58,000 nucleotides of DNA from Adiantum capillus-veneris (taxonomy: Eukaryota > Streptophyta > Polypodiopsida > Polypodiales > Pteridaceae): positions 2,465,497 to 2,523,496 of the forward strand of contig CM043964.1 in the NCBI GenBank assembly GCA_014529385.2, in the 5' to 3' direction. The translations under genes were made by a program, and so were the position numbers. The notes beneath the pieces were generated by a model. That model searched no databases, was not told the origin of the DNA, and saw only the letters and a program-made list of their open reading frames with translations. Below, one piece after another: positions 10,693 through 20,180 of the stretch. The stretch's first letter is position 1. The number at the start of each line of letters is the position of its first letter.

Positions 10693-12336
10693 TCTACCCA
10701 AGGAAGGGGGGAGTGTTTGCTGACAGTCATCATTCACTCATTCTCCTCTCAACCTTCCTCCCTGACCTCTCAATCTCCCAATCTTAGGGAATGAACATAT
10801 AAATCCTTATACTCACCCAAAAAAAAAAAAAGAGCAAGAGCAATTAGCAAACGAGTATGCACAATGAAAGTCAAAACATTGACCCAGACCTACACATTCA
10901 CATCCGGTACACTGAAACAGAAACCTATGTCATAAAACACCTTTGATCCTCCTCACTCGAGTGATGGAGGGTAGGTAGGATTAGTACGATAGGAGTGTTT
11001 TTGTTTTAGAGTTTAGTGATTAGCAAAGTTCTTTCTTCCCACTGATGTTCCTCCTAGAGGTATTCTTTGTGTTTCCTCGCATGTGTACAGGAACATGTTG
11101 ATGTGGTTAGGATTTGGACCTTGATGGGATCTCTCTGTCGTTCACACTTCGAATCGAAGCGCGATCATCAACACAAACAGGTGTTTCTTGTCCATTATCA
11201 TTGTCCCTTATCTTTTTGCATCCATGTTTGTTTGCTTTAATTGTGATTGATAGCATAATATCCATCACATTTGTTTAGTATCAAACATTTAATTCAATGT
11301 AATTTTTTGTCATAATCACTTGTCAAAGGTTTAAAAATCAAGCTGTCCGACTAAGCTAGTTTGACCAAGCTGGGTGTTAGAGATCTTCTCTTAAGACCAT
11401 GGGGAATGCCTTCCTAATAATTAATGGTTGCTTAGGTTATTAATCCTATTTAGGAATCATTGTGTGAAATGTACTAGGGCTTTCTAGTGGGCTTAGTCCC
11501 TATTGACCTTTAGCTTAAGTATTATAAAGGGAGTTTACTAGTGTGATGAGCCTGGGGAGGGTAACAATGTTATATGACCCCCTAAGTTACAAAATTAAAA
11601 TGCTGAAGATGAACAAACAAAAAAATCCAAGTGCCACAATGTAAAATCTTAAGCTGGAAGAGAAATCTCAGCTTGATTTGGTACTCCACTCACATGTATC
11701 GCCTATGGTACTAGAGCCTTAGAGGTTCCCAGTGTGGGTGCTTTTCCTTGAAAAGCAAAACACCCAAGGCATACAAAATAAGCACACACATCAAAATTGA
11801 ATCACTATGAAAAGACTTTGGGGGGTCAAAGAAAAGGTAATCAGTCAGGCGATGATTTCATGAGAAATTTCTTTTATTGTAGATTAACTACAAGGTTTTC
11901 TAGGTATAGCCTCTAGTCAGCCCTCGAACATGAAATACTTGGCTCTCGCGATTAAACAACTTAATTGACCAAAGAAAATTAAGAAGCTTACCCATGGTAT
12001 TAATAGTCGATATCTAGTGCCTTTCGATCGTTAAATTAGCGACCCTATACTTGTTTAATTTTTTACCTTTACATCTGTTTATGCATTTGATTATATTGCA
12101 ATTTAATCTTTATTGCTGAAAAATGGTTTAACATTCTGTTACCAATCACACTGTCTGCCTACAATTGCATATGCTTTTTAATTCTATATGAGAATGCAAT
12201 GAGTGTGCCAATGTTGTTTGATTTTGCAGTGATTGAAGAAGTCTAAGGACATTCATCTCAAATGCTCTTCCACCTCAACGAATGAGCTTCAACTCAATAT
12301 CTTCCGAGGTCAGAATCTACATCAGCAAGGGGGGCA
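10693..12336 (+). other. RE-B 3' untranslated region with polypurine tract
   Basis: 1.6 kb without a supported ORF. It ends in the polypurine tract AGCAAGGGGGGCA just before the 3' LTR at 12337. A second polypurine run (AGGAAGGGGGGAG, 10701-10713) is followed by TGTTTGCTGACAG, which looks like an internal or relict LTR boundary. An A-run is at about 10819-10831. A TATA-like TATAAAGG occurs near 11522. Confidence 0.6.
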
Positions 12337-12909
12337 TGTTAAACCTCACACCTCATGGACACCATATCACCTACGATGGACGTTGTATTATTTACTTGGT
12401 AGAGTCAAGTACCGGGCTTGTCGGTCCAATGGGAAAAGGGTAAGAGTGAGCGCCGATGAGAGGCGCACTTTAACTGGAACATTCAAGGGATTAGTTGGCT
12501 AAGCATGGGTGCCCAAGTGTGAATGGGGCGAGCTTATATAAAAGTCAACTAAACCTAAAATTCACTCATTTTCTCATTTGTGCAATTGAAGAGTGCTCTT
12601 GCTCCATCTCCATCTTCTTCTTCTTCATCTCCTTGTGTGTGTGTGTGTGTATGCGTGAGAGAGAGAGACAGAGTGTACGATTGAGCATTGTGGCAGCACG
12701 ACGGCTGCGAGGCAGTTGAGCGACACATAGCGGCGTCTCCCTCTTCTTCGCAATCCTCCACGACAGGAAGCGTAGAGCGGTGAGTGACACACCAACGCCA
12801 TCTTTGAGCTAACTAGTTTAGGCTTGTTGTGTGTGCTTGGAGCCATTTGTGGCTTGCACACAGTGTATAGGCAAGTTCCTTGCATTGACACGTGCGACAT
12901 ACGTGCACA
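12337..12909 (+). repeat. RE-B 3' LTR
   Basis: Starts TGTTAAACC and ends GTGCACA, matching 4014-4606 throughout. The TATA box (TATATAAA) is at 12535-12542. Directly followed by the target duplication GCCAG at 12910-12914. Confidence 0.85.
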
Positions 12910-13365
12910 GCCAGAGAGAATTATTGGAGGTTTTCAAACCTGTGTATTGCAAGCTTGCCATTGGAGCTGCATACTTGATTGTGCTATCTCCCTATGCAAT
13001 ACTACCAAACCTTGCCCCTACTTCTTGTGTTGCTTCTCCCCATCCCCCTCCTTTTCTCTTGCTCTTTGTGTACTTGCAAGTGCTTGCAGAGGGTTTGCAT
13101 GTAGCTCAAAGGGTGTTACCAAGACAGCAAAATCGGGGTGTCTTGTGAGTCAGAAAGGGTGAGTTGAGCAGTGTGGGTGCGTTTGTGTTGTAAGGTTTTT
13201 TTTGCAAGGTGTGAGACAGTTGTTCTGCATGCTAAAGTGGAGTTGTGAGTGCAAATTAGCCAATTTGAAGGTGTTATTAGAGAGGTTAGGGGTGTTGTGG
13301 AATCCTTGGGCTATACAGAGGCAAACATTTTGTGTGATGGGTGTGCTCCCTATTCCCCCTCTCCA
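12910..13365 (+). repeat. RE-A 3' LTR, right part
   Basis: Continues RE-A after the RE-B insertion; the first five bases are the RE-B target duplication. Bases 13238-13365 match the window start (1-129), fixing the LTR end at CTCTCCA. No ORF is supported. Confidence 0.6.
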
Positions 13366-13462
13366 ACGTGCATGGAAAAATGGATTCCTAGCAGTTGCCA
13401 ATGCACTTTGACTGTCACTATAGATAGTGTTGGCAGTGTCGTGCCCAACACCCAAATCATCC
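13366..13462 (-). pseudogene. RE-C: antisense copia RNase H fragment
   Basis: The complement of this 97-bp piece matches the RNase H region of RE-I around 46440-46530 (the TDSQSALAVTRNPFFHA part). The next piece of the same copia copy resumes at 34996, so RE-D was inserted between them. RE-A ends at its left edge. It is too short to say more about this copy. Confidence 0.8.
13458..13462. repeat. Target-site duplication CATCC of RE-D (left)
   Basis: CATCC at 13458-13462 recurs at 34991-34995 right after the 3' LTR. Joining the flanks with one copy restores continuous copia sequence as judged against RE-I. Confidence 0.9.
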
Positions 13463-14393
13463 TGTTGACAGGTCAACCTTTCAACAACGCTTCCACAAAG
13501 ATTCAATGAAGATTCCTCAAAGATTCTCTAAAGATTCCAAATAAAGATGTTGATGAAGTGATGAATACGAAGATGGATGCTGTAATGTGAAGATACAAGC
13601 TCATGGACATCATCGAATATCACGTTATTATTATTTTGAGCCATTACGTCCACTTTTGTAATGTTTACGGGAACTTCATATTTTAAGTCGGCAATTGTAT
13701 TTTGTCCAGAGATGCTTGTTAATTGAGCAAAGCCAGCTCACAGTGTTGTAATTAATCTCTATAGAAGCCTAGGGAAAAATCAGGTCATTTTGGCCGGACA
13801 TTAGGTTTTCTAAGGTTTAGTATATAAACCAAAACCTAAAGCTTTGTAAAGAGACTTCTAATAATCTGATCTTCTGTGTCGTTGGGAGACTGCGAGAGAG
13901 TGAGAGAGTGTGTGTGTGTGTGTGTGTGTGTGCTACAGGAGCTACTATGGTCGGAATCACAAACGGAGAGCAGCAGTGTGTTGCTCACGAGGAGAGCTAC
14001 GCGTTGATGCTTACATCACGCACGTTCGTCTGTGTTTTGGCAGATTCACCTGCGAGCTACTTTTGGAGTTTCGGTGAGTAATTGTTGTCCGTTTTTGCAT
14101 TTCATCATATCCACGTGATCAGAGCGAGTAGAGCTACACATTAGGCACTTTAGTTTTCGAAAACATCAACCTGCAAAAACCGGCCAAACATCCTACGCGT
14201 TTTCTGCACGGAGGGTATTGGGTAGCTTTTTTTGGTCACAGACCTTAGGGAGTAGTCATTAGTCGATCGAGTAGAGGTTGACACCCTTTGCTTGCTTCCA
14301 TGCGCCTACGGATCGAGCTCCGTCCTCAGTTGAAATTATATGTTAGGTGAGTTCTCGCTATGCTAACATCCATCGCGGTGTATCCGTCCAACA
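13463..14393 (+). repeat. RE-D 5' LTR
   Basis: 931 bp, TGTTGACAGG...GTCCAACA. The TATA box TATATAAA is at 13821-13828, and a GT run at about 13910-13932 follows. It lacks a 146-bp segment present in the 3' LTR (34701-34846), apparently lost between GGGA repeats. It retains a half-palindrome ACATCCTACGCGT at 14188-14200 that matches the leader repeats. Confidence 0.9.
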
Positions 14394-14394
14394 T

Positions 14395-14412
14395 TGGCGC
14401 CGTTGCCGAGGA
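14395..14412 (+). promoter_or_regulatory. RE-D primer-binding site (tRNA-Asp)
   Basis: TGGCGCCGTTGCCGAGGA, one base after the 5' LTR, matches 17 of 18 bases of the complement of the tRNA-Asp 3' end. This primer is known from Athila-type plant elements. Confidence 0.8.
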
Positions 14413-15682
14413 GACGAGGGCCCTAAGTAGGTGACCGAGACTAGTCCTTGAGGATAGAGGTCCATCTGGCTTGCAAGAGTACTATTTTACATTTAGATAG
14501 GATCAGAGGGTGGTGGACTCTCTAGGTCTTAGGAGGAGTCTAGGGAGCGTGTGTCTAGCCTAGATCTTCCGTCTTAGGTAGTATTAGGTAGTAGTAGGTT
14601 GTGGTGTAGAGAGTAGGAGTTGGAGTGGTAGATGTGGTGGTAGGTTGACTTGAGACTCCGTGTGAGACCAGGAAGCAACCAAGACATCAAAATCACCATC
14701 TCACATGATAAGTAGGAGTAGGGTAAGTAGGATATCTTGATTGCTAATCTAGAGTACTTTATGCATGTCTTATTTGCTGTTAGGCTCATCAGAGAAGTGG
14801 AAAACGCTAAGTAGGAAAGACGGTAATTTGTGTTTGGAAGCTGATTTGAAGTCCAAAAGTTTCTGTGATTATTGATGGGATCTCTACAGAGCATAGGGAG
14901 TACTACTACCAGAAAAAATTTGCATTTAAGACAGTAGACATCCTACGTGTAGGATGTCTCCATGGCACTTTTGGCAGGGAATTTGGGGAAACTGAGGTTA
15001 CCAGTGGGTTTAGAGGGTAGGTTTTACCCTAGAAACATATTGACTTGAGTGTTTTTCCCTATTTTTGTTGACCAAAACCCAAAAGGCGGAGTCAGAAAAC
15101 GTAAAATTTCAGAAAAGGCTTAAATTGAGTGATTTTTGCATGTTTTTGCAATTGTGAAGCATACTTGCACTTGCAGAGAGCATAAGGAAGCATCAGGGGC
15201 ACTTCAGTCTAAAATAATAAGCAGTAGACATCCTACGCGTAGGATGTCTACAGGGTGATCTGGGCACTTTTTTGAAAATCTGAGGTTACCAGTGTGTTTA
15301 GAAGGTAGGTTCTACCCTATTTTCACCTGGAAAGTGGAAATTTGACCAAATTTTGACAGATTAAAGCCAAAAGATGAGAATTGCCAGCCATCCGATCCAA
15401 ATTGTGTCCAAGGCCTAATTTTGAGACCAAACCATAGGATGACTCCACAGGCATGTTCTAAATATTGTATTGAGTGCATGTGATAAATTTCATCTCATTT
15501 GGGTCAGTGAAAGGAAGATTGAACAGACTTTAGCATTTTTGACTGAAAAAGGCAAGAATAGCTAGTTTTGGGGTCTTTTGACATCCAAACTCAAATCTAA
15601 GCATACCAATGGGTTGCTGAAGACTAGGGGAATCTTTGGTCCAAGTTTGTTTTCATTCTGAGCAAAAAGACATCCTACGCGT
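14413..15682 (+). repeat. RE-D leader, first part with palindromic motifs
   Basis: Untranslated leader. The block CCCTAAGTAGGTGACC just after the primer-binding site is shared with RE-J (about 47952-47967). Palindromes lie at 14937-14958 (one mismatch) and 15227-15248 (perfect), and a left half at 15669-15682 is cut by RE-E. Each has arms GACATCCTA and TAGGATGTC around CGCG. No supported ORF. Confidence 0.8.
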
Positions 15683-17710
15683 TGTCGTGCTGTGACACGT
15701 ACATAGTGGAAACGCATGCTACAAGAGTTATCTTGTAATTTTTTAGATACATAATTATCTTTCCTATAATGTACATATGCATACTTAAGTATAATAATAA
15801 GCCTTCTATCTCATCCTATTATTTTTCTCAAGGATAACATATCCTTACTTTACCATCAGAAAATACTATGGGAAAAGCATCAATAGCTCCGCCTCTTTAA
15901 CTTGGGGCAAAAAGCATTGATTCTTTATTTCTACTATTTCATTATCATCTCACACCCTAGCTAGATCCTATATCTAGGGTAAACTCCAATATATATATAT
16001 ATTCTATGTATTTTTCATACTTTTCTTATATTTCTTTTTAAATAGCTACTAGGAGAGAATCAAATCCTAGTGGGACACTAGGTGGCATGATTTCAAAGAT
16101 ACACTTATTTTAATGCATTATTGCAAGCATGATTACAAAACTTTGTCAAGGAGCAATGTCATGCTTTCATATGGCATGAGGTGTCCTTCGGAATTAAATG
16201 AAAGTCTAGGCTAAGGAGACCACATGAAGACTTTTGCTACCATAAATGGACCCTATTTTGATGAATTTTTTACACAAGGTACCAATCCGAATTGGAAAAC
16301 GATTTTTAAATGAAAATCATAGCTAATGAGCTGAAGTTTTTGCCCATATTTTTACTTTTTTATTTGGAGCCACGGTTGAGGAGATATGATCAAAATACTG
16401 GACCCCAGTCTGCCCACATCATGCAGGGACAGCTCATTTCCAACTTTTCCAATTCTTGTTCACACTGGCTCCTCTCTTCTTGTGTAAACCCTTGAGGGTT
16501 CCCTTCACCTATAAAAGGGGACCTCTTCTTCCTTGGAAGGAACTCAAGCATTCAAGCCATTGATGAGAGGAATTCTTGAAGGAGTGAGTAGTAATGCCTA
16601 ATTGTAGTTAGCCCCATTAACATAAGCCCAAGCCTACACTTTCTCCTAGAGGAAGACTAGCCATTCTTGTACTCTATCCTTGGAAGATCAACTCTAATCA
16701 AATAAGGTGTTGTACTTGGCGTATCAATCAAAGTGGAGTGCTCCCCTCTTCTTCTCTCTCCATCAATAATGGTGCCGAAGGGTTTGTCAAGTAAGATGTG
16801 TTCTACATTGATGTTTTCTTGATTTCTTATTGTTTTCTTTTTCACCTCTAATCTGACATATATATATATATATATATATGTATCTAATCTCATCTCCTTA
16901 ACCAAATCTATCTCTCTCACTCTTCGTAATTCATCCTCTCTACAAATTTTAGGTTCTCTTTGCTACAGGTACATCTCTCCCCGCAGTATCCTTATTGTCT
17001 ACGGGCAAGAATAGGCCTTGGGAGGGAAAATTCTCATCTCTTCACTTCTCTCATATCTACATTTCTCACATACTATCCTAGATGAATAACCCACATGATG
17101 ATCATTTCTATCGCTTTCACTCTGTACAATCTATTAGAATTAACGTATGGATTAGCCATAAAATACACTTTCAACAACGTATAGTGTTTCTCTTTCACCC
17201 TGAAAGGCTCAATAAAATACTTCTATCACCGGATCCCATCATACTACCTCTCATAGACTATAATTTTTCTTTTGATGTAAGCGTAATTATCTTGCTATGA
17301 ACCAAGAGGATTTGTACACACAATTAATCCCAATCACTGGACAAAATATATATATTATGGTAAGCACAAAACTACAATTCCAAAGAACAATTCGTAGCCT
17401 ATTTGGTCAGCCAAGATTGAATGCCATTAAGTCATCTATTAACCCTTTCATATTACCCATGATACGATATGACCATAGCTTTGATGTTTTCATCTTCGTA
17501 TTGTTTTGACATTCTCTTTTGTGTTCTTCCTTTGTGTGTGTGAGTGCAAGAGAGAAAGAGTGAGTCTTCTTTGATTGCACTTTTTTCCAAACCCTAGTCT
17601 TCATGGTATCTATGGTTTAACTCCTTCATATAGTTTTTGTTGAGTTCTCTCACAAACTCTCACAGCCATAAGCCCGGTGCTTTCCTGGCAAGACCGCAAA
17701 TTTCTTGACA
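15683..17710 (+). repeat. RE-E 5' LTR
   Basis: Starts TGTCGTGCTG and ends TTCTTGACA. The promoter CTATAAAAGG lies at 16509-16518. It includes a TA microsatellite at about 16858-16879. The short ORFs inside both LTR copies are not conserved as genes. Confidence 0.92.
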
Positions 17711-17716
17711 TATTTT

Positions 17717-17734
17717 TGGTGAACCCGACGCGAA
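17717..17734 (+). promoter_or_regulatory. RE-E primer-binding site
   Basis: TGGTGAACCCGACGCGAA starts six bases after the 5' LTR. RE-H has the closely related TGGTGAACCCGATGTGAA, so the two families use the same primer tRNA. I cannot name it with confidence. Confidence 0.6.
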
Positions 17735-17763
17735 TCTGCTAGGGTGAGAGTTTGTGGGTAACC

Positions 17764-18411
17764 ATGGGTGATCATGTTGAGCAACAGGGTATGCATTTTG
17801 ACCCAGCAACAATGCAAATGTTTCAAGCATTTGCAATGTTCATGCAACAACAACATGCTACTGAAAGAAGGGAGATTTCAGCAACGAAGGCCATACAAGC
17901 GGTCATCAACAGAATGGATCAGTTCAATGGCAAAGATGTAACCAAGTACTTACGCGAGTATGTGAAGGAGATGGATCTGCATCGCGTGTCAGAAGGTGAG
18001 ATGATTCAAAGCTTTGAGCTAGTTGTTGCTCCAAAAATTAGGGATCATGTTAGGGCAATTAAAGATGGGCATGGGAGAAATTGGGAAGAACTCAAAGTAG
18101 CTTTAAAGGAGGAATATTTCATGGAGGACTCTGAGAGAGTGACCAAAAGGACATTCTTAGAATGGGTAGTCAAGCCAAAGCAAGGACTATCAATAACAGA
18201 GCTACTTAGAGAATTTGAGCGACGCTATGCACAACTCACTAGGACAGAAAGGACCACACTAGATGCAGAGAAGACAGATCTTTTCTTACAAGCTGCAGGT
18301 AAAGAGTTTCAAGAAAATTTCGAGCTTCTTCTTGAAGATAAAGATGCTGAGCAAGGACTAAAGACCGACAGGAATGAGGTTGAAGGTGCTGTCTCACTGC
18401 TTGCCAAATGA
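17764..18411 (+). pseudogene. RE-E gag capsid region
   Basis: The ATG at 17764 (context ACCATGG) is chosen over an upstream GTG. The 215-codon stretch begins with a Met/Gln-rich region, then a coiled, charged capsid-like domain (RMDQFNGKDVTKYLREYV, then NWEELKVALKEEYF, then TKRTFLEWVVKPKQGLSI). This matches the general layout of Ty3/gypsy gag. A TGA at 18409-18411 interrupts it, but the same frame continues into the zinc knuckle and protease. TGA could be a decayed CGA, or a leaky stop between capsid and the rest. The adjacent MVVNTT start at 18430 is probably not a separate gene. Confidence 0.7.
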
Positions 18412-20139
18412 CAAAGAAGAAGGGACAAGATGGTAGTAAACACTACAAGTCCTTCCACCTCAACTTCTGACAAAATGGTAAAGCCTACTTTTATCGCTCC
18501 TAAGTTTGATGAGTCCATGCTAGATGAGCTTGTGAAGGGAATGCGTGACTTGAAGGTGAATTTTGCAAAGCTTGAAGAAAAAGGCCAACCATCAGGGCCA
18601 CTTCCTAGGCAAAGACAACAGCCCAAAGAAGGGTTTGTTAATAGATGTATTTGGTGTGATAGTACAGACCATGTAAGAAGGGATTGTGATGATTTTAGTG
18701 ATGCTTTGTCAAAAGATGTTGTCTTTTTTAAGGATGGTAAAATCCACTTAAGAGAGACAGGTCTACCCTTGAGAACTAACTTTGGGAAGGGGGGAATGCA
18801 AACCTTAGTTGAAGATATGGCAACCAAGCATGCCACCTCTTCAGTTGAGGCAGCTACTTATGGAGTAAAAATTGAACATTTTTGTGATGAAGAGGTGAGT
18901 GACCATCATGGTCAAATTTGGCCAAATGTCATGCAATTAGCTACAAAGGGAAAGCTTACAAAAGAGATTCTACATGAAGCAGGTGATTTCATACGTCTAG
19001 AAACAGGATGGAATGATCCAGTGGACTCATTGTCAGTGCATGCCTACATTACAAAATGCCAACAAAATGAGGCAATTGTAGAAGAGAAGCGCAGACGTGA
19101 GAATGCTGATGAAGGACCATCAAAAAGAGCTTCTAGAAGTGGGGGAAGAAGCGACTCAATGCCTTCTCAAACACCCTCAACACAAGGAGCATCTCCACCT
19201 GAAGTACTCATGGAGGAGTCTACAACAGGAAAGAAGAAAGAGCCAATGAAAGGTAAGACAAAAGGCCCAACTTATAAACTACAATCTGATATTGAGGTTG
19301 CTACAGATTTAAAGAAAGTCTTGGAGGAAAGGATCTTGAATAGCAAGATTGAGTTTACTCTGGGAGAAGTTCTTGGCATTGCAAAGCGTGAATTCCATGA
19401 GGAGATCATTGACATCATCAAGAGAAAGAGGCAAACCCTTGCTGAAGTTTCTCGTCTACAGGTTGAAGGGGAAACCTCAGAGACACAAGGGACGCAACTG
19501 CAAAATAAGGAGAATGATGGAGCTGTGGTAGGATGCTACCAATCTAGTGGGAGAGTGAAGCAAGTGTATTTCTCAAATGATGATGAAGAAGTTGAAGATA
19601 TTCCTAGGAGTTACTATTCACGAAGTCATTGGGCAAGGGCTACTACAAAAACTTTGGTCAAGGTAGGTGATGTTGAAGAGCCATTTGTTGCCTTGATTGA
19701 CCATGGTTCAGAAATAAACATAATGTCAAAGAGTCTCTACAACAAGTGCAAATGGCCGATGGACACAGATCATGGTTGGATGGTAAAAGTGGGAAACAAT
19801 TCATCCGGTGAATTGTATGCAGCATGTCCAGGTGTGAAGGTAACAATAGGTGATGTAAAGATTGACCAAAACTTCTTTGTACAGGATACATCTTCATATC
19901 ATCTCATCCTTGGACAACCCTACATTGTGGGAGTTCGAATGGAAACAAAGGTAATGGACGATGGTTCAGCATATGCTAGGATACGTAGCAAAGATGGTAA
20001 ACGTGCTGTCCAATTTCTCACAGTTTGTGTAAACCATGAAAGAAATCGTGACAACCTCAGAGAACATCCTCTACCAAAGGTAAGCAAAGAGTTTCATGAT
20101 CATAGAGAAATGATGGGTTTTTGCCAAGTACCATTGTAA
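18412..20139 (+). pseudogene. RE-E gag C-terminus with zinc knuckle, and retropepsin
   Basis: Continues the gag frame for 575 codons to a TAA at 20137-20139. A CX2CX4HX4C knuckle (CIWCDSTDHVRRDC) lies at about 18646-18687. A basic/Ser-rich spacer follows. The retropepsin domain begins near 19650 (VEEPFVALIDHGSEINIMS) and ends near 19950 with YHLILGQPYI. The active triplet is Asp-His-Gly (19699-19707) instead of Asp-Ser/Thr-Gly. LTR similarity suggests recent mobility, so DHG may be functional in this lineage or a late mutation. The pol frame begins by a -1 shift at 20115-20121. Confidence 0.75.
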
Positions 20140-20180
20140 AGCGGGATTGCAGTGGTACAGAAAGAAAAAGGGTCTCGCTT
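20115..20180 (+). promoter_or_regulatory. Predicted -1 frameshift signal: slippery G GGU UUU plus pseudoknot
   Basis: The heptamer GGGTTTT (20115-20121) is in the correct phase (G GGT TTT) to move ribosomes from the gag-pro frame into the pol frame, 15 bases before the gag-pro TAA. A six-base spacer follows. Stem 1 pairs 20128-20136 with 20150-20158 (9 bp, one G-U). The loop bases 20139-20146 can pair with 20173-20180 (8 bp, one G-U), giving an H-type pseudoknot. The connecting loop 20159-20172 is A-rich. Spacing and shape match known retroviral frameshift signals. Pairing was done by eye. Confidence 0.75.

Larger units (their letters stand above)
4014..12909 (+). mobile_element. RE-B: pol-less gag-pro-WVPK LTR retrotransposon
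   Basis: This 8.9-kb element has TG...CA LTRs (4014-4606 and 12337-12909), a perfect 5-bp target duplication, a tRNA-Asp-like primer-binding site and a G-rich polypurine tract before the 3' LTR. The internal region encodes gag, four zinc knuckles, a protease-like domain and a repeat-bearing protein with WVPK motifs. There is no RT, RNase H or integrase, and at under 9 kb there is no room for a missing pol. It is therefore non-autonomous and needs a helper. RE-G at 35479-41422 is a second, truncated copy of the same family. Confidence 0.85.
1..13365 (+). mobile_element. RE-A: degraded gag-only LTR retrotransposon, split by RE-B
   Basis: The first ~129 bases recur at 13238-13365, which marks the two LTR ends of one element. 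The left end lies outside the window. The internal part holds a broken gag and a degraded acidic stretch, with no RT, RNase H or integrase that I can recognise. The right end sits in antisense copia sequence, which resumes at about 13366. RE-B occupies 4014-12909 inside the 3' LTR. The possible right target duplication (13366-13370) cannot be confirmed because the left flank is missing. Confidence 0.6.

Noticed and set aside
17082-17509. Two short ORFs inside the RE-E LTRs, repeated at 25125-25552
   Set aside because: They are present only because the LTR is duplicated; no known protein similarity, no start context, and they overlap the LTR transcript leader.
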